From Kitasatospora aureofaciens (GTDB lineage Bacteria; Actinomycetota; Actinomycetes; Streptomycetales; Streptomycetaceae): a DNA stretch of 64,000 nt. The translations under genes were made by a program, and so were the position numbers. This document shows, piece by piece, positions 26,194 to 34,987 of this stretch (within the stretch, counting starts at the first letter, position 1; the number at the start of each line of letters is the position of its first letter). The notes below the pieces were generated by a model. The model made no database searches, had not been told where the DNA came from, and worked only from the letters and a program-made list of their open reading frames with translations. The DNA is taken from contig NZ_JPRF03000027.1 in assembly GCF_001188955.3 (NCBI RefSeq), forward strand, positions 1-64,000, given 5' to 3'.

Positions 26194-26235
26194 GTGGTGC
26201 TGGATACCCCCGCCCTGGGGTGTATCCAGCACCAC
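26194..26235. repeat. Long inverted repeat between the SDR and hydrolase genes
   Basis: Arms GTGGTGCTGGATAC and GTATCCAGCACCAC are perfect 14-mers around a C-rich/G-rich centre (CCCCGCCCTGGGGT) that extends the stem. It lies 89 nt after the SDR stop and 60 nt before the hydrolase GTG. Either a terminator for the EamA/SDR transcript or an operator for the secreted hydrolase. The octamer GCTCCTGA is repeated just upstream (26170-26188). Confidence 0.6.
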
Positions 26236-26295
26236 CTCGAATACGGTGTCCTGCCTCATCGTGCGTCAGGTCCGCCGTCGGCAAGGATCGTTCCC

Positions 26296-27834
26296 GTGAA
26301 GACCACCGCATCCCGCACCCGTCGCGCGGCCGCCGTCATCGCCACCGCGGTCCTCGCCGGCCTCGCCCTGCCCGCCACGGCGAACGCCGACCCCGGCCGC
26401 GACCCCGGCGACACCGACCGCGTGCCCGCCCGTTACGCCGGCCAGCAGTTCCACTGGCAGCCCTGTGACGGGCAGCCGGAACTCGACTGCGCCACCATGG
26501 CCGTCCCGCGCGACTGGCACCACCCCGACGCCGGGCCGGACCTCTCCATCGCCGTCTCCCGGCACCGCACCACCGACCGGGCGCACCGGACGGGGACACT
26601 GATGGAGGCCGCGGGCGGCCCGGGCGGTCAGGGCCTGCTGCGCCCGATGGACCTCGCCCAGGGCGCCCCCACGGTGGCCGCCGCGTACGACATCGTCAGC
26701 TTCGACCAGCGCGGCGTCGGCCGCAGCACCCACGCCCAGTGCCAGACCCCGGAGCAGTTCCAGCAGTTCCTGGCCGGGGACTGGCGCGACCGGTCCCCGG
26801 AGGCGATCGACCGGGTCGTCGCCAACTCCCGAGCACTGGTGGCCGGTTGCGTGGAGCACAGCGGCGATCTGCTGCCCTACCTGACCACCGAGCAGACCGT
26901 CCATGACATGGACCTCTTCCGCTCCCTGCTCGGCGAGAAGAAGATCAGCTACTACGGCGCCTCCTACGCCACCATGATCGGCGCCTACTACGGCACGCTC
27001 TTCCCGCACCGGGTCGAGCGGATGGTGCTGGACAGCAACATCGGCTTCGAGGGCACCTGGGAGCAGTACGAGCTGGGCCAGCCGATGAGCTTCCAGCGCC
27101 GCTTCGAGCAGGACTTCCTGCCCTGGATGGCCGCCCGGGACGCCACCTACCACTGGGGCACGACGCCGGAGGAGGTCGAGGCGCACTGGGAGCAGCGGCG
27201 CGCTGCCCTGCACGACCGGCCCATCACCGAGGGCTCGTTGACCCTCGGTCCGAACCAGCTGGACAACGGCACCATCAGCGCGATCTACAGCGACAAGGCC
27301 TTCCCCCTCCTCGCCCGGGCGCTGACCGCCCTGGACGACTGGCAGGGCGCCGACCCGGCGGCCAAGCAGACCGCCCGCCAGCTGTTCGGCCAGTACCTCA
27401 GCCCGGGCTTCCTCGCCGAGTACTTCTCGGTGACGTGCGGGGACACCAAGTGGACCAAGGACATGGACACCTGGATCGAGCGCGGCGCGAAGAACACCGC
27501 CCGCTACCCGCTGGTCGGCGCCCGCACTCTCGCCTTCAGCTCGGTCTGCGCGCTCTGGCCGACGGACCCGGCACCCAAGGTCAAGGTCACCGGCGCCCAC
27601 CTGCCGCCGGTGCTGATGCTCAACTCGCTGCACGACCCGGCGACGTACTACGAGGCGGCGCTCGGCGCGCACCGCGCGCTGCGGGGTTCGAAGCTGGTCA
27701 CCGTCACCAGCAACGGCAACCACGGGCAGTACCCAGGCTCCGACCCGTGCGTCACCGGCACCGTCGAGCGCTACCTGCTGGATGGCCGGATACCCGAGCA
27801 CGACCTGACCTGCCCGGCCCCGTCGGCCGGTTGA
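26296..27834 (+). CDS. Secreted alpha/beta hydrolase with TAP-like C-terminus (tripeptidyl aminopeptidase family)
   Basis: 512 residues from GTG 26296 with an AAGGA site. Signal peptide (TRRAAAVIATAVLAGLALPA), then a hydrolase core: GGPGGQG oxyanion-type motif, DQRGVGRS, nucleophile elbow GASYAT with Ser223, and a TAP C-terminal part with LMLNSLHDPATYYEAA (Asp) and SNGNHGQY (His). This matches SlpD/SlpE and mycelium-associated proteinases that release N-terminal tripeptides outside the cell. CxxxxxCATMAVPRDW near the N-terminus is a family feature. Confidence 0.9.
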   Translation: MKTTASRTRRAAAVIATAVLAGLALPATANADPGRDPGDTDRVPARYAGQQFHWQPCDGQPELDCATMAVPRDWHHPDAGPDLSIAVSRHRTTDRAHRTGTLMEAAGGPGGQGLLRPMDLAQGAPTVAAAYDIVSFDQRGVGRSTHAQCQTPEQFQQFLAGDWRDRSPEAIDRVVANSRALVAGCVEHSGDLLPYLTTEQTVHDMDLFRSLLGEKKISYYGASYATMIGAYYGTLFPHRVERMVLDSNIGFEGTWEQYELGQPMSFQRRFEQDFLPWMAARDATYHWGTTPEEVEAHWEQRRAALHDRPITEGSLTLGPNQLDNGTISAIYSDKAFPLLARALTALDDWQGADPAAKQTARQLFGQYLSPGFLAEYFSVTCGDTKWTKDMDTWIERGAKNTARYPLVGARTLAFSSVCALWPTDPAPKVKVTGAHLPPVLMLNSLHDPATYYEAALGAHRALRGSKLVTVTSNGNHGQYPGSDPCVTGTVERYLLDGRIPEHDLTCPAPSAG

Positions 27835-27846
27835 GCCGCACCACCG

Positions 27847-28182
27847 TCAACCACGCCGCTGCGCCCCGAACTTGGCGCGCAGCCAGGCGGCGGCAACGGC
27901 CAGCCCGGCGAAGCCGCCCACTGCCAGCTTGACACCGGCCTTGGCGACGATCCAGCCGACTCCGGGAACGGCCCAGCCCAGCCAGTGGAGCATGGCCAGC
28001 AGCACCGCGCAGCCGCAGAGGACGGACAGCACGGTGGCGCCTACGGCCGCGGCGCGGGACAGCTCGCGCGGTCCGCCGCCGTCACCGACACCGTCGGCTA
28101 CCGAAGTGGTCTCCCCCGTCTGCTCGTTGGGCGCCCCGTCCGTCGCTCCGCCGGCCGTCTCGTTCGTACCCCGATCACCCAT
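27847..28182 (-). CDS. Small hypothetical membrane protein
   Basis: 111 residues from ATG 28182. The first ~40 are acidic, Gly/Thr-rich and probably disordered. Two membrane helices follow (VGATVLSVLCGCAVLLAML and LAVGGFAGLAVAAAWL), and a basic tail closes it. It converges on the hydrolase gene with a 12-nt gap. No family recognised. Confidence 0.6.
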   Translation of the reverse strand: MGDRGTNETAGGATDGAPNEQTGETTSVADGVGDGGGPRELSRAAAVGATVLSVLCGCAVLLAMLHWLGWAVPGVGWIVAKAGVKLAVGGFAGLAVAAAWLRAKFGAQRRG

Positions 28183-28200
28183 GGGGCGATGATACGGCTT

Positions 28201-28608
28201 TCAGTGGCAGGAGTGGTGGGTGTCTCCGAGGTGCTCGCCGGTCTCGTCGTCGGGGAAGCTGACGGCCATGGTGACGCGGTACTCGAAGACGTCGTGGCGG
28301 TGCCCGGGCACCCGCGCCCAGGCGAGCGAGTGCACCTCGGCCTCGGGGGCCTGCCGGCACCAGGCGGCCGCCTCCTCCAGCGCGCGGGCGGCCGAACGCC
28401 CGGTGCACACCACGGCGGTGTACGCGGCGACCGCGACGTCGCCGCCGGTGGTGCGGCCGCCGCGCGACACCGCCCGGACGGCGGCGGCGGCCTGGGTCAG
28501 GTCACGGGCCAGGTCGCCCACCATCCGAGGGGGCGCCGGCAGGACCACCGCCCCCTCGGCGACGGTCTCCGGCAGGTTCGCGCTCACGGCTTCGGCCTCC
28601 ATCCACAT
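28201..28608 (-). CDS. Hypothetical protein, about 135 residues
   Basis: The start is uncertain (ATG 28626, 28608 or 28602 are possible; none has a strong ribosome site). The protein is soluble and helical at first (MVGDLARDLTQAAAAVRAV) with a beta-rich C-terminal third ending HSLAWARVPGHRHDVFEYRV..AVSF and a His/Cys tail. It sits 18 nt upstream of the small membrane protein gene on the same strand, so they probably form an operon. No family recognised. Confidence 0.55.
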   Translation of the reverse strand: MWMEAEAVSANLPETVAEGAVVLPAPPRMVGDLARDLTQAAAAVRAVSRGGRTTGGDVAVAAYTAVVCTGRSAARALEEAAAWCRQAPEAEVHSLAWARVPGHRHDVFEYRVTMAVSFPDDETGEHLGDTHHSCH

Positions 28609-28626
28609 GGTCACGCGGCACAGCAT

Positions 28627-29137
28627 GCCGGACCGGATTTCCTGGCATGCCCACTTTCACCTGAACGTCATCCGTCCAGGGCCGAGTTGGGGGCGCTCCC
28701 TGGCGCCGGCCTGCCCGTCCTGCTAGGGAGGGCCGGTGCGGTGCGGGGTATCCGGGCAGGTCAGGGAGGTCGCCCACGGGCGGCGCCGGGGAGCCCGGAA
28801 CGACGCCCACGTACCACCCCCGCGCCTCGAGCCGCCGGTCCGACCGCCGGGGCGCCCGGACTCCTGATGGGGGTTCGCGGTCGACTCCCTTGTGCAACAG
28901 GAGAGATGAGAAGGTCGTGAGATCCCCGGCGCGGGTCCGGAGCCGCAGGACCGGGGCTGAGGTGCTGCGTCAACCCTCGTGGGGGCCACCGGTCGCCGTC
29001 CGTCCATCCTGTCCCTGTCAGATCGTCGTGATACTAATCGTCTCCGGGCGGCGGGCGCCGCCGCGTGGTGGGCGGGCATGATGACGACGGTTCAACCGTT
29101 CCGGGGAGGTCCGGACGGCGACGGGGAGGGGCAGCAG
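28627..29137. other. Intergenic region upstream of transglycosylase gene
   Basis: 511 bp without a convincing gene. Codon usage of every frame is random-looking. I looked for a c-di-AMP (ydaO) riboswitch, which often precedes actinomycete murein hydrolase genes, and did not find its conserved elements. An AT-richer patch at 29020-29045 may carry the promoter. Confidence 0.4.
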
Positions 29138-30613
29138 ATGGCGGCGAGGTTCGGCAGTGCCAAGGGCGGGCGCAAGGTTCGGCTCGGCAAGCGGGTCACG
29201 GGGACGGCGGCGGCGTTCGCCGCGCTCGCCGCGCTGACCGGCTCTCAGGTGTCGGGCCTCGGCCTCGCGCAGACCGCGGCCGCCGACGCCGGCCCGGCGC
29301 AGGACGGCACCGCTGCCCAGGGTCCGGCCTCCTCCACTCCGTTCGGCGGCCCCGCGACCGGCATACCCGGCGTTCCCGGCACCGCGGCCGACGGCGGCAG
29401 CGCCGTTCAGCTGCCGCAGCCGCCCGGTGCCCTGCCCGGCCAGCCCGCGGCCGGCCCGTTCACCGCGACCGGCGCGGCGCTGCCCGCCACGGTCTTCGCC
29501 GCCTACCGCCAGGCCGAGGCCTCGCTGGCCCAGCGCTCGCCGGGCTGCCACCTGCCCTGGCAGCTGCTGGCGGCGATCGGCCAGGTCGAGTCCGGCCAGG
29601 CCAACGGCGGCCAGGTGGACGCCGCCGGACGGACGCTCACCCCGATCCTCGGCCCGGTGCTGGACGGCAACGGCTTCGCCGCGATACCCGACACCGACGG
29701 CGGCCGCTACGACGGCGACTCGCGCTGGGACCGCGCGGTCGGTCCGATGCAGTTCATCCCGTCGACCTGGGCCTCCTGGGGCGTGGACGCCACCGGCAAG
29801 GGCACCGCTGACCCGAACAACATCTTCGACGCGGCCGAGACCGCCGGCCGCTACCTGTGCGCGGGCGGGCGGGACCTCTCCGACCCGTCACAGCTGGACC
29901 GGGCGGTCCTCAGCTACAACGACTCCACCGAGTACCTCCGCACCGTCCGCAACTGGATGGCACACTTCGGCAGCGGCCAGGTGACCACCGTCCCGGACCT
30001 TCCCGGCGTCCCGAGCGTGCCGGGCACCCCGCCTTCGCCGTTCCTCCTGCCGTCCGGCACGACGGCGGGCACCTCGGGCGGCACCTCGACGGGCAACGAG
30101 GGCACGGGCACCGCCCCGACGCCGTCCCCCCAGCCGACCGTGCCGCCGGTGACGCCGACCCAGTCCCCGACTCCGACGACGACCCCGTCCGCGACGACGA
30201 CGCCGTCCGCGCAGCCGACCACCACGCCGACGCCCAGCGGTTCGCCGTCGGCCTCCGCGAGCCCGACGGCCACCCCGAGCGGCAGCCCGTCCCCGACGGC
30301 CACCCCGAGCGGCACGCCGTCCGGCACGCCGTCCGGTACGCCGTCCTGCCCGAGCCCGACGGCGACGGCGACGCCCACCGGCACCGCCACCCCGAGCGGC
30401 ACACCGTCCCCGACCGCCACCCCGAGCGCCACCCCGCGCGCCACGCCGAGCGGCACCTCGTCCGCGACGCCGACCGCCCCCGGCTGCCCGACGCCCAGGC
30501 CGAGCGGCTCCCCGAGCGGCTCGCCGAGCGCCACCCCGTCCGCCGGATCGAGCGCCACGCCGAGTTCCTCGCTGTCGCCCTCGCCCTCGCCCTCGGCGAC
30601 CGTGAAGAAGTAA
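29138..30613 (+). CDS. Exported lytic murein transglycosylase with Pro/Ser/Thr repeat tail
   Basis: 491 residues from ATG 29138, chosen for its GGGAGGGG site; ATG 29078 is possible. Export signal (about 15-45), then a catalytic domain (about 120-300): PWQLLAAIGQVESGQANGG with the catalytic Glu, DRAVGPMQFIPSTWASWG, and DPNNIFDAAETAGRYLCAGG plus LSYNDSTEYLRTV. This is the MltB-like set common in streptomycete transglycosylases. The last ~160 residues are a TPSP-type repeat tail that probably threads the cell wall. Acts on peptidoglycan. Confidence 0.9.
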   Translation: MAARFGSAKGGRKVRLGKRVTGTAAAFAALAALTGSQVSGLGLAQTAAADAGPAQDGTAAQGPASSTPFGGPATGIPGVPGTAADGGSAVQLPQPPGALPGQPAAGPFTATGAALPATVFAAYRQAEASLAQRSPGCHLPWQLLAAIGQVESGQANGGQVDAAGRTLTPILGPVLDGNGFAAIPDTDGGRYDGDSRWDRAVGPMQFIPSTWASWGVDATGKGTADPNNIFDAAETAGRYLCAGGRDLSDPSQLDRAVLSYNDSTEYLRTVRNWMAHFGSGQVTTVPDLPGVPSVPGTPPSPFLLPSGTTAGTSGGTSTGNEGTGTAPTPSPQPTVPPVTPTQSPTPTTTPSATTTPSAQPTTTPTPSGSPSASASPTATPSGSPSPTATPSGTPSGTPSGTPSCPSPTATATPTGTATPSGTPSPTATPSATPRATPSGTSSATPTAPGCPTPRPSGSPSGSPSATPSAGSSATPSSSLSPSPSPSATVKK

Positions 30614-30635
30614 CCACCCCGCGCCGTACCGCCGG

Positions 30636-30671
30636 CGGCGGCAGGAGGGACCTCGGTCCGTCCTGCCGCCG
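30636..30671. terminator. Strong hairpin after the transglycosylase gene
   Basis: Arms CGGCGGCAGGA and TCCTGCCGCCG are perfect, and the interior GGACC/GGTCC extends the stem around a tiny loop. It lies 23 nt after the transglycosylase stop and 27 nt before the convergent regulator's stop, so it may serve both. Confidence 0.75.
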
Positions 30672-30697
30672 TCGCGCTTCCCGGCGAGAGCCGGGCG

Positions 30698-31273
30698 CTA
30701 CGCCTGCTGCCGCCGCGCCTCTGGCTGCCCCCCAGCCTCCTCCTGCCCCCCAGCCTCCTCGCGCCCTCGCATCGCCCGGTGCTCGCGCCAGCGGCCGAGC
30801 ATCCCGTGCAGCTCGTCGATCATGAACTCGAAGAAGGCCGCGCTCTCCTCCAGCCGCTTCCCCGCCGCCGTGCCCGCCCCGACGGTCGCCTCCCCCTCCT
30901 TCAGCACCCGGATCCAGCGCAGCAGAAGTTCGTCGCGCCGGGTCAGCGACTCGAACCAAACGTCGTTGAGCACCCGGTAGCGGTCGCGCCGGGATCCGGG
31001 CTCGCGCTCCTTGGCGACCAGCCCGACCTGGATGAGGTAGCGCATCCCGCCTGAGACGGCCGCCGGGCTGATCTGCAGCCGTTCGGAGAGCTCGGCGGAG
31101 GTCAGCACGCCGCTCTCCTCGGCCATCAGGCAGGAGAAGATCCGGGACGGCATCCGGCCCATGCCCGCGACCACCAGCTCGGCCGCGAAGCGCTCCACGA
31201 AGTCCGCCACGGCCCGAGGGTCCTGCCCCTGCTCCGGCTCCCGTTCCACCGCTCTCCCCTTTCCAGAGATCAT
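30698..31273 (-). CDS. GbsR/MarR-type transcriptional regulator
   Basis: 191 residues from ATG 31273, which has GGAGGG upstream. Helices read VERFAAELVVAGMGRMPSRI; the HTH is LTSAELSERLQISPAAVSGG with RYLIQVGLVAKEREPGSRRD as wing. This GMGRMPSRI pattern marks the GbsR branch that typically sits beside ABC exporters. A QEEAGG-type repeat decorates the C-terminus. It is divergent from the ABC ATPase and most likely represses it. Confidence 0.88.
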   Translation of the reverse strand: MISGKGRAVEREPEQGQDPRAVADFVERFAAELVVAGMGRMPSRIFSCLMAEESGVLTSAELSERLQISPAAVSGGMRYLIQVGLVAKEREPGSRRDRYRVLNDVWFESLTRRDELLLRWIRVLKEGEATVGAGTAAGKRLEESAAFFEFMIDELHGMLGRWREHRAMRGREEAGGQEEAGGQPEARRQQA

Positions 31274-31344
31274 CCGTCCCTCCGGTCGAACCATAACGCT
31301 TCCCAATATTCACGTTTTTCTGAAACTACGGTAGCTTGAGAAGC
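31274..31344. promoter_or_regulatory. AT-rich divergent promoter between GbsR-type gene and ABC exporter
   Basis: 71 bp, unusually AT-rich. It contains AATATT and the inverted repeat GTTTTTCTGAAAC (31314-31326, GTTT/AAAC arms), a plausible repressor site. TACGGT (31327-31332) lies 12 nt before the ABC ATG. Assignments of -10 and -35 are tentative. Confidence 0.45.
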
Positions 31345-32271
31345 ATGACCAAGGCCATCATCCTGTCCGGTCTGCGCAAGACCTTCGGCCGGACCACCGC
31401 ACTGGACGGCCTCGACCTGACCGTCGAGACCGGCGAGGTCCACGGCTTCCTGGGCCCCAACGGCGCCGGGAAGTCCACCACCATCCGCGTCCTGCTCGGC
31501 CTCCTGCGCGCGGACGGCGGAAGCGCCCGGCTGCTGGGGAAGGACCCGTGGAGCGACGCCGTCGAGCTGCACCGCCGCCTCGCCTACGTCCCCGGCGACG
31601 TCGAGCTGTGGCCCAACCTCACCGGCGGCGAGGCCATCGACCTGCTCTCCCGGCTGCGTGGCCGGCTCGACCGGCACCGCCGGGACGAACTGCTCGAACG
31701 CTTCGACCTCGACCCGACCAAGAAGGGCCGCAGCTACTCCAAGGGCAACCGGCAGAAGGTCGCCATCGTCGCCGCGCTCGCCTCCGACGCCGAGCTCCTG
31801 CTGCTGGACGAGCCGACCTCCGGCCTCGACCCGCTGATGGAGGTGGTCTTCCAGGACGTCGTCCGGCAGGCCAAGGAGCAGGGCCGCACCGTCCTGCTCT
31901 CCAGCCACATCCTGGACGAGGTGGAGAAGCTGGGCGACCGGGTCAGCATCATCCGGCAGGGCCGGGTGGTGCAGAGCGGCACCCTGGGCGAGCTGCGCCA
32001 CCTCACCCGCACCACCGTCGAGGCGGAGACCAGCCGCCCGGTCACCGGACTGGACGCGCTGTCGGGCGTGCACGCCCTGCGCACCGACGGCCTGCGCGTG
32101 CGCTTCGCCGTGGACGGCGCCCGACTGGACGCCGCCGTGCGCACCCTCAGCGAGGCCGGGCTGCGCAGCCTGGTCAGCCACCCGCCCACGCTGGAGGAAC
32201 TGATGCTGCGCCACTACGGCGACGAGCTGGCCACCAACGGGCACCGGAGCGAGGACGAGGCCGTCCGATGA
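31345..32271 (+). CDS. ABC exporter ATP-binding subunit
   Basis: 308 residues from ATG 31345. Walker A is GPNGAGKST (about 39-47), signature YSKGNRQKVAIVAAL, Walker B LLLLDEPTSGLDP, switch His in LLSSHILDEVE. The C-terminal ~85 residues are the extension of the DrrA-like drug-exporter group. The stop overlaps the permease ATG (ATGA), so subunits are made in fixed proportion. Confidence 0.93.
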   Translation: MTKAIILSGLRKTFGRTTALDGLDLTVETGEVHGFLGPNGAGKSTTIRVLLGLLRADGGSARLLGKDPWSDAVELHRRLAYVPGDVELWPNLTGGEAIDLLSRLRGRLDRHRRDELLERFDLDPTKKGRSYSKGNRQKVAIVAALASDAELLLLDEPTSGLDPLMEVVFQDVVRQAKEQGRTVLLSSHILDEVEKLGDRVSIIRQGRVVQSGTLGELRHLTRTTVEAETSRPVTGLDALSGVHALRTDGLRVRFAVDGARLDAAVRTLSEAGLRSLVSHPPTLEELMLRHYGDELATNGHRSEDEAVR

Positions 32272-33923
32272 CCGCCACCGCCGCCACCCGCACCACCCCG
32301 CGCCGCGACACCGGCCGCGCCGGGGACCGCACCACCCTGACCGGCGCCGCCGTCCTGGTCCGCTTCGCGCTTCGCCGCGACCGGGCGCGGCTGACCGCCT
32401 GGGTGCTCGGCCTGGCGCTGGTCACCCTGGCCACCGCCAACAGCGTCCGCACCGTCTACCCGACCGCCGCCGACCGGGCCTCGATCGCGCACGGCTCGGC
32501 CAACCCGGCCCTGCTCGCCATGACCGGCCCGGCCCACTACCTGGCCGACTACAGCTGGGGCGCCATGCTCGGCCACCGGCTGCTCGGTCTGCTGGTCGTC
32601 ATGGCAGGCCTGATGAGCGTGCTGACCGTCACCCGGCACACCCGCGCCGAGGAGGAGGGCGGGCGCGCCGAACTGGTCCGCTCGGCCGCCGTCGGCCGGC
32701 ACGCCCAGCTCGCCGCCGCGCTGGCCACCGCCGCCGTCGCCGACCTCGCGCTCGGCCTGCTGCTCGCCCTCGGCCTGCCCGGCCTCGGCGTCCCCGGCCT
32801 GACCGGTGGCGGCGCGCTGCTGTACGGGGCCGCCACCGCTGCCGGCGGACTGCTGTTCGGCGCGGTGGCCGCCGTTACCGTGCAGATCACCGCCTACACC
32901 CGGACGGCCTCCGGGCTGGCCCTGGGCGTGCTCGGCGCCGCCTACGCGCTGCGCGCCGCCGGGGATGCCGGGGAGAGCGGCCTGTCCTGGGCCTCCCCGA
33001 TCGGCTGGCTGCAGCGCAGCTACCCCTTCGTCGACGACCGCTGGTGGCCACTGCTGCCCGCACTGGCGCTGGCCGCCGCCACCGCCGCGGCCGGGTTCGC
33101 GCTGAGCACCCGCCGCGACTTCGGCGCCGGGCTGCGCGCCGCCCGCCCCGGTCCGGCCACCGGCAGCCCGGCCCTGGGCACCCCGCTCGGCCTGGCACTG
33201 CGCCTGCACCGCGGCCTGATCGGCGGCTTCGCGGTCGCCCTGCTGCTGCTCGGCGCGATGTACGGGTCGCTGCTCGGCCAGGCCGACTCGATGCTCAAGG
33301 ACGTCGACCAGATCAGGCAGGCGCTGGCCCGGCTCGGCGGCCACACCCTCGCCGACTCCTTCGCCGCGCTGACCCTGCTGGTGGTCGCGGTGGTCGGCGG
33401 TGTGTACGCGGTGCTGGCGACGCTGCGCCCGCGCGCCGAGGAGAGCGCCGGGCGGGCCGTGCCGGTGCTGGCCGCCGGGGTGTCGCGGTCCGGCTGGCTG
33501 GGCGGTCACCTGGCGGCGGCGCTGCTGGGCTCCACCGCCGTGATGCTGGCGGCGGGCGTGGGCTTCGGCCTGGCCGGGGCGCTGTCCACCGGCGACGGGG
33601 GCGTGTTCCTGCGGCTGACCGGGGCGGCGCTGGCATTCGCGCCCGCCCTCTGGGTGACGGTGGGTTTCGCCGCGGCCGTCTACGGCTGGCTGCCCCGGGC
33701 GATGCCGCTGGTCTGGGTCGTCCCCGCGTACGCCTTCGTGATCGGCTACCTGGGCCCGCTGCTCAAGTTCCCCGCGGGCCTGGACCGGCTCTCCCCGTTC
33801 GGCCAGGTGCCACGGCTCCCCGCGGCCCGGATGGACTGGACCCCGCTGGCGGTGCTCACCCTCCTCGCGGCCGCACTGATCGTGCTGGCCCTGGCCGGGT
33901 TCCGGCGCCGGGACGTCGAGTAG
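32268..33923 (+). CDS. Large ABC exporter permease (polyketide-antibiotic-exporter type)
   Basis: 551 residues with about twelve membrane helices in two related halves, each containing an RAEEE/RAEES GRA element (TRHTRAEEEGGRAELV and LRPRAEESAGRAV). This duplicated permease is characteristic of actinobacterial transporters annotated as exporters of polyketide antibiotics. It pairs with the preceding ATPase, and the divergent GbsR-type regulator suggests inducible efflux. Substrate unknown. Confidence 0.88.
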   Translation: MTATAATRTTPRRDTGRAGDRTTLTGAAVLVRFALRRDRARLTAWVLGLALVTLATANSVRTVYPTAADRASIAHGSANPALLAMTGPAHYLADYSWGAMLGHRLLGLLVVMAGLMSVLTVTRHTRAEEEGGRAELVRSAAVGRHAQLAAALATAAVADLALGLLLALGLPGLGVPGLTGGGALLYGAATAAGGLLFGAVAAVTVQITAYTRTASGLALGVLGAAYALRAAGDAGESGLSWASPIGWLQRSYPFVDDRWWPLLPALALAAATAAAGFALSTRRDFGAGLRAARPGPATGSPALGTPLGLALRLHRGLIGGFAVALLLLGAMYGSLLGQADSMLKDVDQIRQALARLGGHTLADSFAALTLLVVAVVGGVYAVLATLRPRAEESAGRAVPVLAAGVSRSGWLGGHLAAALLGSTAVMLAAGVGFGLAGALSTGDGGVFLRLTGAALAFAPALWVTVGFAAAVYGWLPRAMPLVWVVPAYAFVIGYLGPLLKFPAGLDRLSPFGQVPRLPAARMDWTPLAVLTLLAAALIVLALAGFRRRDVE

Positions 33924-33976
33924 CGTCGCGACGCCCGAACCGCGGCGCCCGAACCGCGGCGGGCGGAGGCGCCGGG

Positions 33977-34564
33977 TCAGAGGTGCTTGAGCAGCTCCGG
34001 CATCAGGTCCTTGAAGGTCCGCCCGCCGGCCGGCCGGCCGATCGCGACCATCTGCCAACCGGCCGGCGTGCGCTGCACCTTGGCCATGATCTGGGCGGTG
34101 TACGGGCCGCCGTCGGTGAGGGTGTAGCGGGCCAGCTCGATGCCGGTGGTCTCGTCCACCAGCCGGCAGAAGGCGGCCTCGACCTCCTGGAAGGTCTGCC
34201 CGGTGAAGGAGTTGACCGTGAACAGGATCTGGTCGACCTCGGCGCCCACCCTGGTCAGATCGACGGTGATGGACTCGTCGTCGGTCGCGTCGCCCGCGCC
34301 GCCCACCAGGTTGTCCCCGCTGTGCCGGACCGAGCCGTCGTTGCTGGTGAGGTGCTGGAAGTAGACCACGTCCACCGACCTCCCGCCCGAGAACAGCACC
34401 GCGGAGGCGTCCAGGTCGATCTCCCGGCCGGCGGACAGCAGCTTGGCCAGGAAGCCCTTGCGCTGAACGGCCTTCCAGCCCAGGCCCATCCGGACCAGGC
34501 TCAGCTGCCCACCGCCCGGCTTCTCCAGGCTGATCTTCTGCCCCTTGGCCAGTGAAACGGTCAT
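33977..34564 (-). CDS. TerD family protein (tellurium resistance/stress)
   Basis: 195 residues from ATG 34564 with a GAGGAGGG site. It starts SLAKGQKISLEK and contains the conserved DLDASAVLF and SNDGSVRHSGDN stretches, where Asp and Asn residues bind calcium in the TerD fold, then ESITVDLTRVGAEVDQI. Cytoplasmic. TerD proteins are multi-copy in streptomycetes and associated with stress and development; none of the other ter genes is adjacent. Confidence 0.92.
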   Translation of the reverse strand: MTVSLAKGQKISLEKPGGGQLSLVRMGLGWKAVQRKGFLAKLLSAGREIDLDASAVLFSGGRSVDVVYFQHLTSNDGSVRHSGDNLVGGAGDATDDESITVDLTRVGAEVDQILFTVNSFTGQTFQEVEAAFCRLVDETTGIELARYTLTDGGPYTAQIMAKVQRTPAGWQMVAIGRPAGGRTFKDLMPELLKHL

Positions 34565-34734
34565 CGTGCCCTCCTCGTTCCTACCGCCGTCCGTGCTGCG
34601 AACCTATCGCACGCAGGGAAACCTGTGATCATCGGACAGCGGCTCGGAGCACCCTTACCCAGCAGTCCCCCGGGTCGCACTTCCTACGGTGCTCCGCACA
34701 CCGGGGGATTCACCGGTCGGACGTCACCAACTTC

Positions 34735-34960
34735 GCGACACCCCGGCGGACTTCCGCACCACGCCCGCCAACTGCGTGCTCTCCTACGCCCTGCCGGCCG
34801 GGGCAGGCGTCACCGCCGTCAGCGTCGCCGGCCCGGACGGCACCGACCCGGCTCCCCGGCCCGTCCCGTACACCGTCACCGGCGGGACGGTCAGCGTGCC
34901 GCTGGACCGTCGGCCAGTACTCGGTGGTGACGATCACCGAGGGGCAGCCGCCGGCCCACC
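34735..34960 (+). pseudogene. Frameshifted C-terminal beta-domain remnant of a secreted glycosidase-type protein
   Basis: One frame reads DFRTTPANCVLSYALPAGAG then VSVAGPDG, PVPYTVTGGTVSVPLD (to about 34905). The natural continuation VGQYSVVTITEG is one frame away (from about 34905). This is the beta-sandwich that ends many secreted actinomycete glycoside hydrolases. The catalytic part is missing. It shares no start signal and is followed by the lipoprotein gene on the other strand. Confidence 0.55.
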
Positions 34961-34987
34961 ACTCGGCCGACCGCGCCCACAGGTGGG

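Noticed and set aside
28906..28920. AGGAGAG followed by ATG and a four-codon ORF (MRRS)
   Set aside because: Too short to support as a leader peptide and not linked to any amino-acid gene; chance occurrence is likely.
28627..29137. c-di-AMP (ydaO-type) riboswitch before the transglycosylase gene
   Set aside because: The position would fit actinomycete practice, but the conserved sequence blocks are not visible.
30110..30600. Periodic repeat array downstream of the transglycosylase domain
   Set aside because: It is the DNA of the Thr/Pro/Ser protein tail, in frame, not an independent element.
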